DNA of 47,184 bases from Anaerolineae bacterium (GTDB lineage: Bacteria > Chloroflexota > Anaerolineae > Epilineales > JAHCIE01). The notes under the pieces were generated by a model. It was not told the DNA's origin and ran no database searches. It saw only the letters and a program-made list of their open reading frames with translations. The DNA is taken from assembly GCA_026129165.1 (NCBI GenBank), contig JAHCIP010000008.1:1-47184 (forward strand), in the 5' to 3' direction. The position numbers and the translations under genes were made by a program. Shown one piece after another: positions 22,181-29,583 of the stretch. Every line of letters starts with the position of its first letter. The first letter of the stretch is position 1.

Positions 22181-23344
22181 TTAGCCTCCCCACCCGCGCG
22201 ACAGCGGCGCTTCTTTGACCGCATCCTTGGGCGCTCGCAAGCGATAGAGGGCGCGGATGATGGCGGGCGCGGCCACGAACAGCAGCATCATCGCCTGCAC
22301 CACCGAGATAATCTGCTTAGACGCGCCGGACCGCAGTTCCATCAGGTCCGCGCCGTTGCGGAGCGCGCCGAACAGGAACGCGGCGGGCACGATGCCCAGC
22401 GGGTTGGTGCGGGCCAGTAGGGCAATGGCGATACTATCGAAGCCATAGCCCGCTGAGAAAAACGCCGGCAGGTTGTGCTGCAAGCCCAGCACCTCGACCC
22501 CGCCCGCCAGCCCGGCCAGCCCACCGGCGATGCCCATCGCCATGACAAAGATCCGGGTGACGTTCATACCCGCGTAACGCGCGGCGTCGCGGTTCGCGCC
22601 GACGGTGCGAATCTCGAAGCCGAGGGTGGTCTTGTTCAGGAACCACCAAATGATGACAACGGCGAACAGGGCGACCAGGATGCCAGAGTGGAGACGGTCG
22701 GGGGCCGGGAAGAAGCGCGGCAGCATCGCCGTGTCCAGGATGTCAGGCGTCTTGGGGGCGCTGGAGCGCGGAGCGCGCAGCGGGCTATTGACGAGCCAGT
22801 CTACCAGCAGGAAGGCGATATAGTTGAGCATGATGGTCACGATGACCTCATGCGCCCCGGTGCGCGCCTTCAGGTAGCCAGGAATGGCCCCCCACAGCCC
22901 GCCGCCGATGAAGCCAGCGGCGAGGGCGACCAGCAGGTGCAGGACCGGCGGTAGGGGCAGCGCATAGCCTACCCAGGCCGCCGACACCGCGCCCAGGAAG
23001 TATTGACCTTCCGCGCCAATGTTGAACAGCCCGCCTTTGAAGGCAAAGGCGACCGACAGCCCGGCCAGGATATAGGGCGTCGTAGCGACAATAGTTTCGG
23101 AGAAGCTGCGCTCGTTGAAGAACGCGCCGTCCAGGAGGCCCTGGTAGGCGGCGAGCGTCTTTTGCGTCGCCTCGCCAGGCGCGCCGAAGCCGCCACTCGT
23201 CAACCAGATGACCACACCGCCCAGGACGAGGGCGGTCACGACGGCCAGGGTCGGCACAATAAGGCCGGACACGACCCGCCACACCATCGCTGCCCCCCCT
23301 GAGGAGGGCGCTGGGGCTTGAACCGTCTTCGCTACCTCCGCCAT
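22181..23344 (-). CDS. ABC transporter permease, nucleoside/BMP type (NupP/YufP-like)
   Basis: 387 residues; CAGGAGAAACTC precedes ATG 23344. Eight or more helices; typical blocks are ATTPYILAGLSVAFAFKGGLFNIG, AEGQYFLGAV, KARTGAHEVIVTIMLNYIA and GFEIRTVGANRDAARYAGM. It forms the heteromeric channel with the next gene. The ATPase and substrate-binding lipoprotein that complete such importers are not adjacent: recF lies upstream and a secreted protein downstream. They must be elsewhere in the genome if the system works. Confidence 0.92.
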   Translation of the reverse strand: MAEVAKTVQAPAPSSGGAAMVWRVVSGLIVPTLAVVTALVLGGVVIWLTSGGFGAPGEATQKTLAAYQGLLDGAFFNERSFSETIVATTPYILAGLSVAFAFKGGLFNIGAEGQYFLGAVSAAWVGYALPLPPVLHLLVALAAGFIGGGLWGAIPGYLKARTGAHEVIVTIMLNYIAFLLVDWLVNSPLRAPRSSAPKTPDILDTAMLPRFFPAPDRLHSGILVALFAVVIIWWFLNKTTLGFEIRTVGANRDAARYAGMNVTRIFVMAMGIAGGLAGLAGGVEVLGLQHNLPAFFSAGYGFDSIAIALLARTNPLGIVPAAFLFGALRNGADLMELRSGASKQIISVVQAMMLLFVAAPAIIRALYRLRAPKDAVKEAPLSRGWGG

Positions 23345-23359
23345 GAGTTTCTCCTGTTA

Positions 23360-23391
23360 TTCTCGGCGCCCTCGGCGTTCTCGGCGGTGAA
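23360..23391 (-). repeat. Dispersed 32-bp repeat R2, copy b
   Basis: Reverse-strand copy of the element at 7914-7945, same length and same TTCAYCGCNGAGARCGCN pattern. It lies between recF (stop at 23394-23396) and the permease start. Confidence 0.7.
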
Positions 23392-23393
23392 TA

Positions 23394-24647
23394 TCAGGGC
23401 GCAGGGGACACTGTGCCGCCGTGGACCATCAGCCGCTGCGCCTGCGCCTGGAGGGCCGGGCTGAAGTCCGACCAGTCGGTTGCCGTCGCCAGCGTTTGCT
23501 CGTGGCGGGCCATGCGGTCGGCGACATAGGCGCGGCGCGGCGCATCCAACTCGGACATCACATCGTCCAGCAGGAGCAGGGGCCACTCGCCCGTGGCCTC
23601 GTGCATGGCTTCGGTCTCGCCCAGCTTGAGGGCCAGGGCCGCCGTACGCTGCTGGCCGCGCGAGCCGTAGGTGTGCAGGTCAAGGCTGCCAGCGAACAAC
23701 TGGAAGTCGTCGCGGTGCGGCCCCACCAGTGTCGCCCCCCGCGCGATCTCCGCCGTCGCCCGCTGCATCAGCCGGGCGCGAAAGACGGCGCTCGTCACGG
23801 CCGGGTCCAGTCTCTCTTGGAGGACAAGCTGCGTCGCCTCGACCACCGCGCGGTCGTGGGGCTTGTCGCTCAGGCTCATCAAGGCGCTGGGACGATAGAC
23901 GACTCGTAGGGCGTCGCGCCCGCCGGTGAGATCGTGGTGGATGGGGCTGCCGCGTGTCTCCAGCCGCCGCGCCAGGGCGTGACGGCGCACCGTGACCTGC
24001 GCCCCGTACTCGACCAACTGGTCATCCCAGAAGGCTAACTCGTCGCGCCGCGCCAGCCCCTCCTGGACCCGCCGCAGGAGCGAGTTACGCTGCGTCAGCA
24101 CCTTGCGATACTGGGCCAGGGCATGGCAGTAACGCGAGTCAATCTGGCACAGCGTGGCGTCCAGGTAGTGCCGCCGGACGGTGGGGCCGCCCGCCACCAG
24201 TTCGATGTCGTCCGGTGTAAACAGGACAACGTTGACCTGGCCCAGCAGGTCGAGGGCGCGGCGGGCCACGCCATCTATTTTGACGCGCTTTTCGAGCCGT
24301 CCCGGCACCTCACCTCCAGAGGGGAGGGAAGGCTGGGAAGAAGGTCTGTCGCTCGTCGGCGGCGGGATGACCACGACAATTTCGACGTGGACCCGGCCGC
24401 TGGCTTTGACTACATCGCCGCTCACCCGGCTAAACGGCAGCGGCTCCTCGACGGCGTCCCAGTGAACCAGTTCGCGGTCGGCCCCCGTGCGCGGCGAGCG
24501 GCTCGTCGCCAGGTAGTAGACCGCCTCCAGCAGGGCTGTCTTGCCCTGGGCATTGTCGCCTACCAGGAGGACCACGCCCGTCGCCAGGCTTAGCTCCAGC
24601 CGGCGGTAGGTGCGGAAGTTGACCAGACCGAGGTGTGCCAGACGCAT
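23394..24647 (-). CDS. recF: DNA replication and repair protein RecF
   Basis: 417 residues, slightly long for RecF. Walker A is GDNAQGKT at residues 30-37 after 'LGLVNFRTYRRLEL', the family hallmark. The signature region 'GSRGQQRTAALALKLGE' and Walker B LLLLDDVMSELD are intact, followed by the R-x-x-Y switch. A low-complexity insert with PSSQPSLPSGGEVP near 95-115 adds length. RecF loads RecA at ssDNA gaps. It is not next to dnaA/dnaN or gyrB here, unlike in many genomes. The next minus-strand gene begins beyond a 32-bp repeat. Confidence 0.96.
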   Translation of the reverse strand: MRLAHLGLVNFRTYRRLELSLATGVVLLVGDNAQGKTALLEAVYYLATSRSPRTGADRELVHWDAVEEPLPFSRVSGDVVKASGRVHVEIVVVIPPPTSDRPSSQPSLPSGGEVPGRLEKRVKIDGVARRALDLLGQVNVVLFTPDDIELVAGGPTVRRHYLDATLCQIDSRYCHALAQYRKVLTQRNSLLRRVQEGLARRDELAFWDDQLVEYGAQVTVRRHALARRLETRGSPIHHDLTGGRDALRVVYRPSALMSLSDKPHDRAVVEATQLVLQERLDPAVTSAVFRARLMQRATAEIARGATLVGPHRDDFQLFAGSLDLHTYGSRGQQRTAALALKLGETEAMHEATGEWPLLLLDDVMSELDAPRRAYVADRMARHEQTLATATDWSDFSPALQAQAQRLMVHGGTVSPAP

Positions 24648-24651
24648 AGGC

Positions 24652-24712
24652 AGTGCTGAGTGCTGAGTGCTGAGTACAGAGCTATTTTACTCAGCACTCA
24701 GCACTCAGCACT
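24652..24712. repeat. Perfect 25-bp inverted repeat made of TGAGTGC heptamers
   Basis: The left arm 24652-24676 consists of three AGTGCTG-type heptamers plus AGTA; the right arm 24688-24712 is its exact reverse complement; the loop is 11 bases. It sits just upstream of the recF start codon and 7 bases from the stop of the next gene, so it lies in the recF leader. Confidence 0.9.
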
Positions 24713-24718
24713 TGGCAC

Positions 24719-25132
24719 TCACCCTCCGTTAACCCAGCGGAAGCGGTCCAGGAAGTAGGTGCTGTCCTCGTCGCCGTAGAGCATCTTGCGCGTGCGCTCC
24801 CACTCCTTCTGGCGCCTGACATACGCTTCGTCAATATAGGCCTCTGGCTCTTCCCAGCCCACGAAGCGTTTCATCTCCTCGTCGTATTCGGCCGCCAGCT
24901 TGCGGGCCAGGGTCACGGCGAGGGCGAATTCGTCGGCGTGGCCGTGTTCACCGGCCGCCCAGTGCAGACCCTGGATGAGGCGGTCCCATTGGGGCGCGGC
25001 GGTGGGCTGCCAGAGGCGCTCGACGACGTCGAGGACTACGGCCGGCCGCCAGTCGGCGGTGGCGGCGCGGCGGTCTAGCTGGTACCGCAGATAGGATGTA
25101 TAGGCATCGTACCACAGATTTGTTTCGTCCAT
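24719..25132 (-). CDS. Uncharacterised small acidic protein
   Basis: 137 residues from ATG 25132 (MDETNLWYDAYTSYLRYQLD); a TTG at 25168 would add 12 residues but neither has a good ribosome site. The sequence is rich in Trp, Tyr and acidic residues, predicted mostly helical, with no signal or membrane segment. Motifs include WDRLIQGLHWAAGEHGHADE and 'RKMLYGDEDSTYFLDRFRW'. I do not recognise the family. It reads away from a GNAT fragment and a DUF5615 gene on the same strand and may be cotranscribed with them. Confidence 0.65.
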   Translation of the reverse strand: MDETNLWYDAYTSYLRYQLDRRAATADWRPAVVLDVVERLWQPTAAPQWDRLIQGLHWAAGEHGHADEFALAVTLARKLAAEYDEEMKRFVGWEEPEAYIDEAYVRRQKEWERTRKMLYGDEDSTYFLDRFRWVNGG

Positions 25133-25164
25133 ACGGTCTATGATACGAGCCGGGGGGATGGTTG

Positions 25165-25266
25165 TCAAACGACAGAAGGCTCCCGTTCCATCGCCACGAC
25201 GGCGTGGATAATGGTCTGGTTCTCGGCTGGCGCGGGTCGGATGCGGAACGTAGGGGTGAGTGACAT
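25165..25266 (-). pseudogene. N-terminal fragment of a GNAT acetyltransferase (paralogue of 25932-26417)
   Basis: A 33-codon reading frame, MSLTPTFRIRPAPAENQTII..., closely matches the start of the intact GNAT gene (MPFTPTFGLRPAQAEDQSTI...), and the match continues in the DNA upstream of the ATG (AGCTTCGTCATG against AGCTGTC...GTCATG region is similar). It ends in TGA after EREPSVV, where the intact copy continues ERLDPTS. The fragment and the intact gene bracket the DUF5615/DUF433 pair. Confidence 0.75.
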
Positions 25267-25280
25267 GACGAAGCTGTCAA

Positions 25281-25604
25281 TCAATAGGAACTGAGGACAA
25301 CTTGGCCTGACTGGACGGTTGTAAGGGCGCGGCGAAGTTCATCCACTAGAGGTCGGAGATCCTCAAGCTTAGTGCTACGAGCGCTCAGCACGATAACACC
25401 GAGGGAGAGCCTCGCCAGGTTTTGTTGGAAGGGGAGATTGCGATCAGCGGTGACGAAGACCTCGAATAGCTTTTCGGCCTGCAGAAGCAATTCGCCGTTT
25501 TTAAGCCCTGACCAGCCAACCTCGGCCACCGTCTGAATCTCAAAATCGGGAAGGTCGCGCCGTAGTTGGCGAGGCACGTCCTCATCCAAGAGGACGCGCC
25601 TCAT
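25281..25604 (-). CDS. DUF5615 PIN-like protein (toxin-like partner)
   Basis: 107 residues. The family pattern is present: LLDEDVPRQLRRDL at the N-terminus (acidic pair), 'VAEVGWSGLKNGELL' and VTADRNLPFQQNL, the last holding the conserved T-x-D-x-N. DUF5615 is a Mut7-C/PIN-like nuclease fold and usually forms an operon with DUF433, as here: its ATG overlaps the DUF433 stop (ATGA). By family the pair is treated as a toxin-antitoxin-like module, though RNase activity is not shown for most members. Confidence 0.9.
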   Translation of the reverse strand: MRRVLLDEDVPRQLRRDLPDFEIQTVAEVGWSGLKNGELLLQAEKLFEVFVTADRNLPFQQNLARLSLGVIVLSARSTKLEDLRPLVDELRRALTTVQSGQVVLSSY

Positions 25605-25840
25605 GCGACCTTCTCAAGCAGGGCGCGCATGGCCTGATCTAGAAAGGCAATCGCTTGCTCCCGGCGCACGCTTGGGAAGTTGTCGAGGAACTCGTCGAGG
25701 GTATATCCCCCTTCCAGATAATCAATCAAAGTCTGGACAGGGACGCGGGTACCAACGAACACAGGGGCGCCGCTGTGAACCTCAGGATCGCTATGAACCA
25801 CGCTGCCATCGGCCAACGCGACAGGCTGCATATCAACCAT
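25601..25840 (-). CDS. DUF433 antitoxin-like protein
   Basis: 79 residues; GAGGTGATGT precedes ATG 25840. It has VVHSDPEVHSGAPVFVGTRV, the DUF433 D-P-x-x-x-x-G-x-P-x-x-x-G-x-R block, then VQTLIDYLEGGYTLDEFLDNF and a helix ending QAIAFLDQAM, a winged-helix DNA-binding fold. It is the first gene of the pair and would repress or neutralise the DUF5615 partner. A near-perfect promoter lies 50 bases upstream. Confidence 0.93.
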   Translation of the reverse strand: MVDMQPVALADGSVVHSDPEVHSGAPVFVGTRVPVQTLIDYLEGGYTLDEFLDNFPSVRREQAIAFLDQAMRALLEKVA

Positions 25841-25886
25841 ACATCACCTCAATTCGATGCCCAAGCCGCGGAACAGGTACACCTCG

Positions 25887-25915
25887 ATTGTACTATAGCC
25901 GACGGGAACCGTCAA
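25887..25915 (-). promoter_or_regulatory. Promoter of the DUF433-DUF5615 module
   Basis: Minus strand TTGACG (25915-25910), 17 bases, TACAAT (25892-25887). Confidence 0.75.
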
Positions 25916-25931
25916 AGCCTCCTTGCCTGAA

Positions 25932-26417
25932 TTACAAAACCTCGTCTCCTGTCTTGGTCCTCGGTCCTTCGCCCTCCGTCTCCCTCCGCATCGCCACGAC
26001 CCGCACGCCGAAGAGGCGGAAGGCCAGCGCGGGCAGCAGCTTGGCGCGGATAGCCCACGGGGCGTCGCGCCAGCCGATGGGGCGGAAGCCGAACTTCTGG
26101 TAGTAGGGGACGCGGCGGTCGCGGGTCAGCAGGTATAGCGGCCCTTTCTCGCGGGCCCATAGGGTCTGGATGAGCGCCGCGCCCACGCCCTGCTGACGGT
26201 ACTCCGGCACGACGACCAGGCTGCCCAACTCCCGCGCCCCCGGCAGCGGCTTGACCTGCCCGATACCGACGATGCGTCCGCCCGCGTCCTCGGCCACGAG
26301 GAAGTTGCGCCAGTCGAGGCTCGTCGGGTCGAGGCGCTCCTGGCGCACCAGGGCGCGGATAGTGGACTGGTCCTCGGCTTGTGCCGGTCGGAGGCCGAAC
26401 GTAGGGGTGAATGGCAT
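25932..26417 (-). CDS. GNAT family N-acetyltransferase
   Basis: 161 residues from ATG 26417. The acetyl-CoA motif A is LGSLVVVPEYRQQGVGAALI with the Q-x-x-G-x-G/A pyrophosphate loop; YYQKFGFRPI is the usual motif B end. A C-terminal extension RETEGEGPRTKTGDEVL is likely disordered. The N-terminal strand-helix (TPTFGLRPAQAEDQSTIRALV) is duplicated as a broken copy at 25165-25266. The substrate is unknown. It lies between two toxin-antitoxin-type modules. Confidence 0.92.
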   Translation of the reverse strand: MPFTPTFGLRPAQAEDQSTIRALVRQERLDPTSLDWRNFLVAEDAGGRIVGIGQVKPLPGARELGSLVVVPEYRQQGVGAALIQTLWAREKGPLYLLTRDRRVPYYQKFGFRPIGWRDAPWAIRAKLLPALAFRLFGVRVVAMRRETEGEGPRTKTGDEVL

Positions 26418-26430
26418 GACGAAGCTTCCA

Positions 26431-26910
26431 TTACATGGGAGCGACCTGGCTCTGGTCCCCACTGATCACATGATAGATGGCCGCGCGAGATGTGGCTACC
26501 AGTTCGCCTGGCGTCATCACCCGTATGACGCCCAGGTGAGGGTGATAGTCGCACTGATTGTACGTCACCAGGACATGCGCATGAGCCTGTACCGCGGCCG
26601 CCAGGTTGATGACATCCTTCCAGTGGGCCTGGCTCTTGTAGACTTGTAAAAGCGCCTGGGTTGGATCGTCAACCACTCGGATAGATCGCGCGATGAGTTG
26701 CAGCAGGATAGACGTCTGGTCAGGCAAATGGGACTTCAGAGCGCGTGCCGCCTCCTCAACTGTGTAGGTGGCCGAGACCAGGTCCAATAGAGTGAACTCA
26801 GCGAGGCGCAGCAGGACGAGAGCCGCCGTGTACTGATGCGAAGCAGTTGCCGCGCGGAAGAGGACATCGGCGTCCACATACACCCTAAGCAGGTTCGGAG
26901 GCTTCAGCAT
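26431..26910 (-). CDS. PIN-domain protein (toxin of a type II module)
   Basis: 159 residues. PIN acidic residues are visible in VYVDADVLFRA (first Asp), VEEAARAL (Glu) and HWKDVINLAAAVQAHAHVLVT (Asp), and the strand-turn VTYNQCDYH matches the T-x-x-x-D/N end of the fold. PIN toxins cleave RNA, often tRNA or rRNA. It overlaps the antitoxin gene by 26 bases on the same strand, the usual order antitoxin first, toxin second. Confidence 0.88.
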   Translation of the reverse strand: MLKPPNLLRVYVDADVLFRAATASHQYTAALVLLRLAEFTLLDLVSATYTVEEAARALKSHLPDQTSILLQLIARSIRVVDDPTQALLQVYKSQAHWKDVINLAAAVQAHAHVLVTYNQCDYHPHLGVIRVMTPGELVATSRAAIYHVISGDQSQVAPM

Positions 26911-27229
26911 GGTCGAACTCGGCGGCGAAGTCGGGGTACTTCTCGCGTAAGGTACGTAGTCGTTCGGCCTGTAATTGCCCCGCTAGCTCTTCGTAGGCGA
27001 TACCAGCCGCTTCACGGGCAGCCTCTAGCTCAGAGGCGAGCGCGGGAACATGCTCGATGTTGTTCGGCGGCTGGGGTGGGGCAGCCTCGGAGGCCGGGTA
27101 GGGCTTCAATATCGCAATAGGGCGACCGTTGCGTTCGACAATGACCTCGTCACCCGCGTAGCCAACTCGGTTGAGGAAGTCGGTGAGCTGGCGGCGAAAT
27201 TGCTCCGCGCCTACCCTCAGTGTTTCCAT
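26885..27229 (-). CDS. Phd/YefM-type antitoxin
   Basis: 114 residues from ATG 27229, preceded by AGGAGAAGG. The N-terminal 45 residues are a Phd/YefM DNA-binding fold (LRVGAEQFRRQLTDFLNRV...DEVIVERNGRPIAILKPY). The rest is acidic and helical (ASELEAAREAAGIAYEELA...RTLREKYPDFAAEFDHAE) and would wrap the toxin. It overlaps the PIN gene downstream and has a near-consensus promoter upstream, a setting for autoregulation. Confidence 0.9.
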   Translation of the reverse strand: METLRVGAEQFRRQLTDFLNRVGYAGDEVIVERNGRPIAILKPYPASEAAPPQPPNNIEHVPALASELEAAREAAGIAYEELAGQLQAERLRTLREKYPDFAAEFDHAEASEPA

Positions 27230-27279
27230 GCCTTCTCCTCTAAGACTTTCAACTCTTACAACTTCTCTAAGTCCCAATG

Positions 27280-27308
27280 ATTATAGCACACTGGGTGACG
27301 TTTGACAA
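27280..27308 (-). promoter_or_regulatory. Promoter of the Phd-PIN module
   Basis: Minus strand TTGTCA (27308-27303), 17 bases, TATAAT (27285-27280): consensus -10 and optimal spacing. Confidence 0.82.
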
Positions 27309-27330
27309 ACACTGAACAGTGCCCTGTCAC

Positions 27331-28065
27331 CTACTTCGGCTTGTAGCCGCCGTAGACGGCGTGGCCGGCGCGGAGCCAGAAGACGTCCACGCCGACGTAG
27401 CCCAGGTCGGTCAGCCAGCGGAGTTGATCGGGCAGCGGCGAGGGGGTGTCCACAGGGTCGGGGTAGTCGAACAGGTTCCACTGCGTGCGGACGAACTCGT
27501 CGTAGGCGCCCGTGTCGCCCATCAGCTCGACCGACTGCCGGCGCACCTCCGCGTCCCAGGCGCGGGCATAGGCGCGGCGGGCGACTTCGCTCGTCGGGGC
27601 GACCAAGTCGGCCAGCAGGAGCGCGCCGCCGGGTTCGAGAACATCATACAGGTCGTAGAAGAGGCGCTGTTTGCCCTCATCGTCCAGATGGTGGATCACC
27701 AGGCTGCTGAGGATGACGCGCACGTTGGACAGGCTAACCCGCCAGTCTATATCCTCCAGCCGAAATAGCCGCAGGTCGAAGCGGCCGGTGTAGGGCGCGA
27801 GGGTCTGCCGTGTCGCGTCGAGCATGGCCGGTGAGCCGTCCAGACCAATGATGTGAGCCTGGGGGAAGCGGCACAAGACGGCCGCACTGAGCCAGCCTGC
27901 TCCTGTGCCGAGTTCCACCGCCACAAACGGCTCGTCGGCCTCGGCGGGGATAAGCTCCAGCAGAGTCGTCTCGATCTCGTCGCGGCGCGGAGTATAGACC
28001 TGGCCGCGCTCGATGAACCGCTTCGAGTCGATCTCCTGCCAGGGGATGGGGTCAGGGGAAGACAT
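27331..28065 (-). CDS. Class I SAM-dependent methyltransferase
   Basis: 244 residues from ATG 28065 (AGGAG five bases upstream); an upstream extension through repeat sequence is rejected. Motif I is VAVELGTGAGWLSAAV, the acidic motif II is IIGLDGSPAM, and SLVIHHLDDEGK, LEPGGALLLADLV are later motifs. The N-terminal 'RGQVYTPRRDEI' is like methyltransferases related to TrmA-independent small-molecule or tRNA cmoA-like enzymes, but the substrate is not evident. The 5' flank is taken up by tandem repeats. Confidence 0.9.
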   Translation of the reverse strand: MSSPDPIPWQEIDSKRFIERGQVYTPRRDEIETTLLELIPAEADEPFVAVELGTGAGWLSAAVLCRFPQAHIIGLDGSPAMLDATRQTLAPYTGRFDLRLFRLEDIDWRVSLSNVRVILSSLVIHHLDDEGKQRLFYDLYDVLEPGGALLLADLVAPTSEVARRAYARAWDAEVRRQSVELMGDTGAYDEFVRTQWNLFDYPDPVDTPSPLPDQLRWLTDLGYVGVDVFWLRAGHAVYGGYKPK

Positions 28066-28083
28066 GGAAACTCCTGGGAAGAG

Positions 28084-28206
28084 GTGGGAAGGCATAGGAA
28101 GGCATAGGAAGGTGGAGGAAGACGTGGGAAGCCAGCCCGCAGCCAACCTCAATCTTCAATCTTCAATCTTCAATCTTCAATCTTCAATCTTCAGTCTTCA
28201 GTCTTC
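28084..28206. repeat. Tandem repeats: GGCATAGGAA units and TCAATCT heptamers
   Basis: 28084-28130 contains a 10-bp unit (GGCATAGGAA twice, plus variants). 28149-28206 holds about eight copies of the 7-mer TCAATCT/TCAGTCT. The psuG 3' end lies inside the heptamer array, so the array encodes the last residues RLKTED and the stop. Confidence 0.9.
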
Positions 28207-29113
28207 CCTCCTCCGTCAGCGCCGACGCGACCAGCGCGGCGACGCGGGCGTTGTGTTCGAGGAGGGCGAGGTTGGCGCGCTGGCTCGCCCCCTCGGTCAG
28301 CGCGGCGACTCGCTCTAGCAGGAACGGCGTCACCGCCTTGCCGCGCACTCCCTGCGCGTCGGCCTCGTCCAGCGCGGCGGTAATGGCCGCTTCCACCGTC
28401 GCGGCCGGCGTCGCGTGCTCCTCGGGAATGGGCACCGTCAGCAAGACGCCGCCCAGCCCCAACCGCTGCCGCGCCCGCCATACCTGGGCCACATCCGCCG
28501 CCCCTTCCACCCGCGCGTCCACCCCCAATCCGCTGTCGCGGCTGTAAAAGGCCGGGAACTCGTCGGTCTGCCAGCCCAGCACCGGCACGCCGTGCGTCTC
28601 CAGCCATTCCAGGGTCAGCGGCAGGTCGAGGATGGCCTTCGCCCCCGCGCACACGACGAGCACGGGCGTCTGGGCCAGTTCGGGCAGGTCGGCCGAGACG
28701 TCGAAGGGGTGGCGGCGATGCACCCCGCCGATGCCGCCCGTAGCGAAGACCTGGATGCCGGCTTGGTGGGCGATCCACATCGTCGCCGCGACGGTCGTCC
28801 CGCCGTCCTCGCCCCGCGCCAGGGCAATTGCCAGGTCGCGCCGGCTGACCTTGCGCACCTGGAAGGCCGCCTGGGCCAGCCGCACCAGCTCCGCCTCGGC
28901 CAGGCCGACGCGCAGCCGTCCGTCAAGCACGGCGACGGTCGCGGGTATCGCCCCCACGTCCCGCACGGCGGTTTCGAGCGCCTGGGCCGCGTGAAGATTG
29001 GTCGGCCAGGGCAGGCCGTGGGTGATCACAGTGGATTCCAGGGCGACGACGGGGCGGCCCTCGGCCAGGGCGGCGGCCACTTCCGAGGCGATGACGAGGT
29101 CGGGAAGGCTCAT
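28184..29113 (-). CDS. psuG: Pseudouridine-5'-phosphate glycosidase
   Basis: 309 residues from ATG 29113 (GGAG upstream). Family blocks are clear: VVALESTVITHGLPWP, TVAVLDGRLRVGL, KVSRRDLAIALARGEDGGTTVAATM, FATGGIGGVHR, 'SADLPELAQTPVLVVCAGAKAIL' in pieces, and GKAVTPFLLERVAALT. The enzyme splits or forms pseudouridine 5'-phosphate from uracil and ribose 5-phosphate. The kinase PsuK, often next to it or fused, is not in the window. Its ATG overlaps the stop of the receiver-like gene upstream. The last six residues come from a heptamer repeat array. Confidence 0.95.
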   Translation of the reverse strand: MSLPDLVIASEVAAALAEGRPVVALESTVITHGLPWPTNLHAAQALETAVRDVGAIPATVAVLDGRLRVGLAEAELVRLAQAAFQVRKVSRRDLAIALARGEDGGTTVAATMWIAHQAGIQVFATGGIGGVHRRHPFDVSADLPELAQTPVLVVCAGAKAILDLPLTLEWLETHGVPVLGWQTDEFPAFYSRDSGLGVDARVEGAADVAQVWRARQRLGLGGVLLTVPIPEEHATPAATVEAAITAALDEADAQGVRGKAVTPFLLERVAALTEGASQRANLALLEHNARVAALVASALTEEGRLKTED

Positions 29114-29472
29114 TCGGGCGCTCCTGCGTAGCGGTAGATCAGTTGCACCAGGTCGGCGGTACGCCACGAGCGCGGCAGATAGGCCGTGGCGCCGGCGACA
29201 GTGGGCGGGGGAGTATGATCGGGGTAGAGGACAATGACCGGGACGGCGGCGCGGTGGAGTTGCGTTGCCAGGTGGTCGAGGTCCTCGGCGGGCGTGGCCG
29301 CGTCGAGTAGCGCCAGGTGCAGTCGCAGGCCGCGCGCCAGCGAGATGGCTTCGGCGGGCCGGCCAGCGATACCCCGGTAGCCTAACCCCTCCAGGACGCC
29401 ACGCAACCGTAGCGCCGCGCCTGGGTCGGGGTCTACAATGAGAATCTGTTTGCGTCGGGCCTGTTTTGGCAT
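29110..29472 (-). CDS. Degenerate response-regulator receiver-like protein
   Basis: 120 residues with the receiver alternation: KQILIVDPDPGAALRLRGVL (acidic pocket D-x-D), LRLHLALLDAAT (phospho-accepting Asp position), VPVIVLYPDH in strand 4 and ATAYLPRSW in strand 5. The invariant strand 5 Lys is replaced by Arg and the strand 4 Thr/Ser is missing, so normal phosphorylation switching is doubtful. There is no output domain. TAGAAT ends seven bases before the ATG, so the mRNA may be leaderless. It overlaps psuG by four bases (ATGA). Confidence 0.72.
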   Translation of the reverse strand: MPKQARRKQILIVDPDPGAALRLRGVLEGLGYRGIAGRPAEAISLARGLRLHLALLDAATPAEDLDHLATQLHRAAVPVIVLYPDHTPPPTVAGATAYLPRSWRTADLVQLIYRYAGAPE

Positions 29473-29583
29473 AGGCTGGATTCTAGCACAGCCGAGACTG
29501 CAAGTCTACCCGTAACTTCGGTCCTGTCTGCGGCGTCTTTCATGTGTGTTGTTGGAAGTTTTAGACGCGCCTCGGGAGGCGTC

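Noticed and set aside
24652..24712. Possible CRISPR-like repeat
   Set aside because: Repeats are contiguous heptamers forming one hairpin; there are no spacers and no cas genes in the window.
27331..28152. Longer N-terminus for the methyltransferase
   Set aside because: The extra 29 residues are encoded by tandem repeats and the downstream ATG has a proper ribosome site.
28149..28206. Heptamer array read as CRISPR or as coding repeat
   Set aside because: Units are 7 bp without spacers. It is coding only for the last few residues of psuG by overlap.
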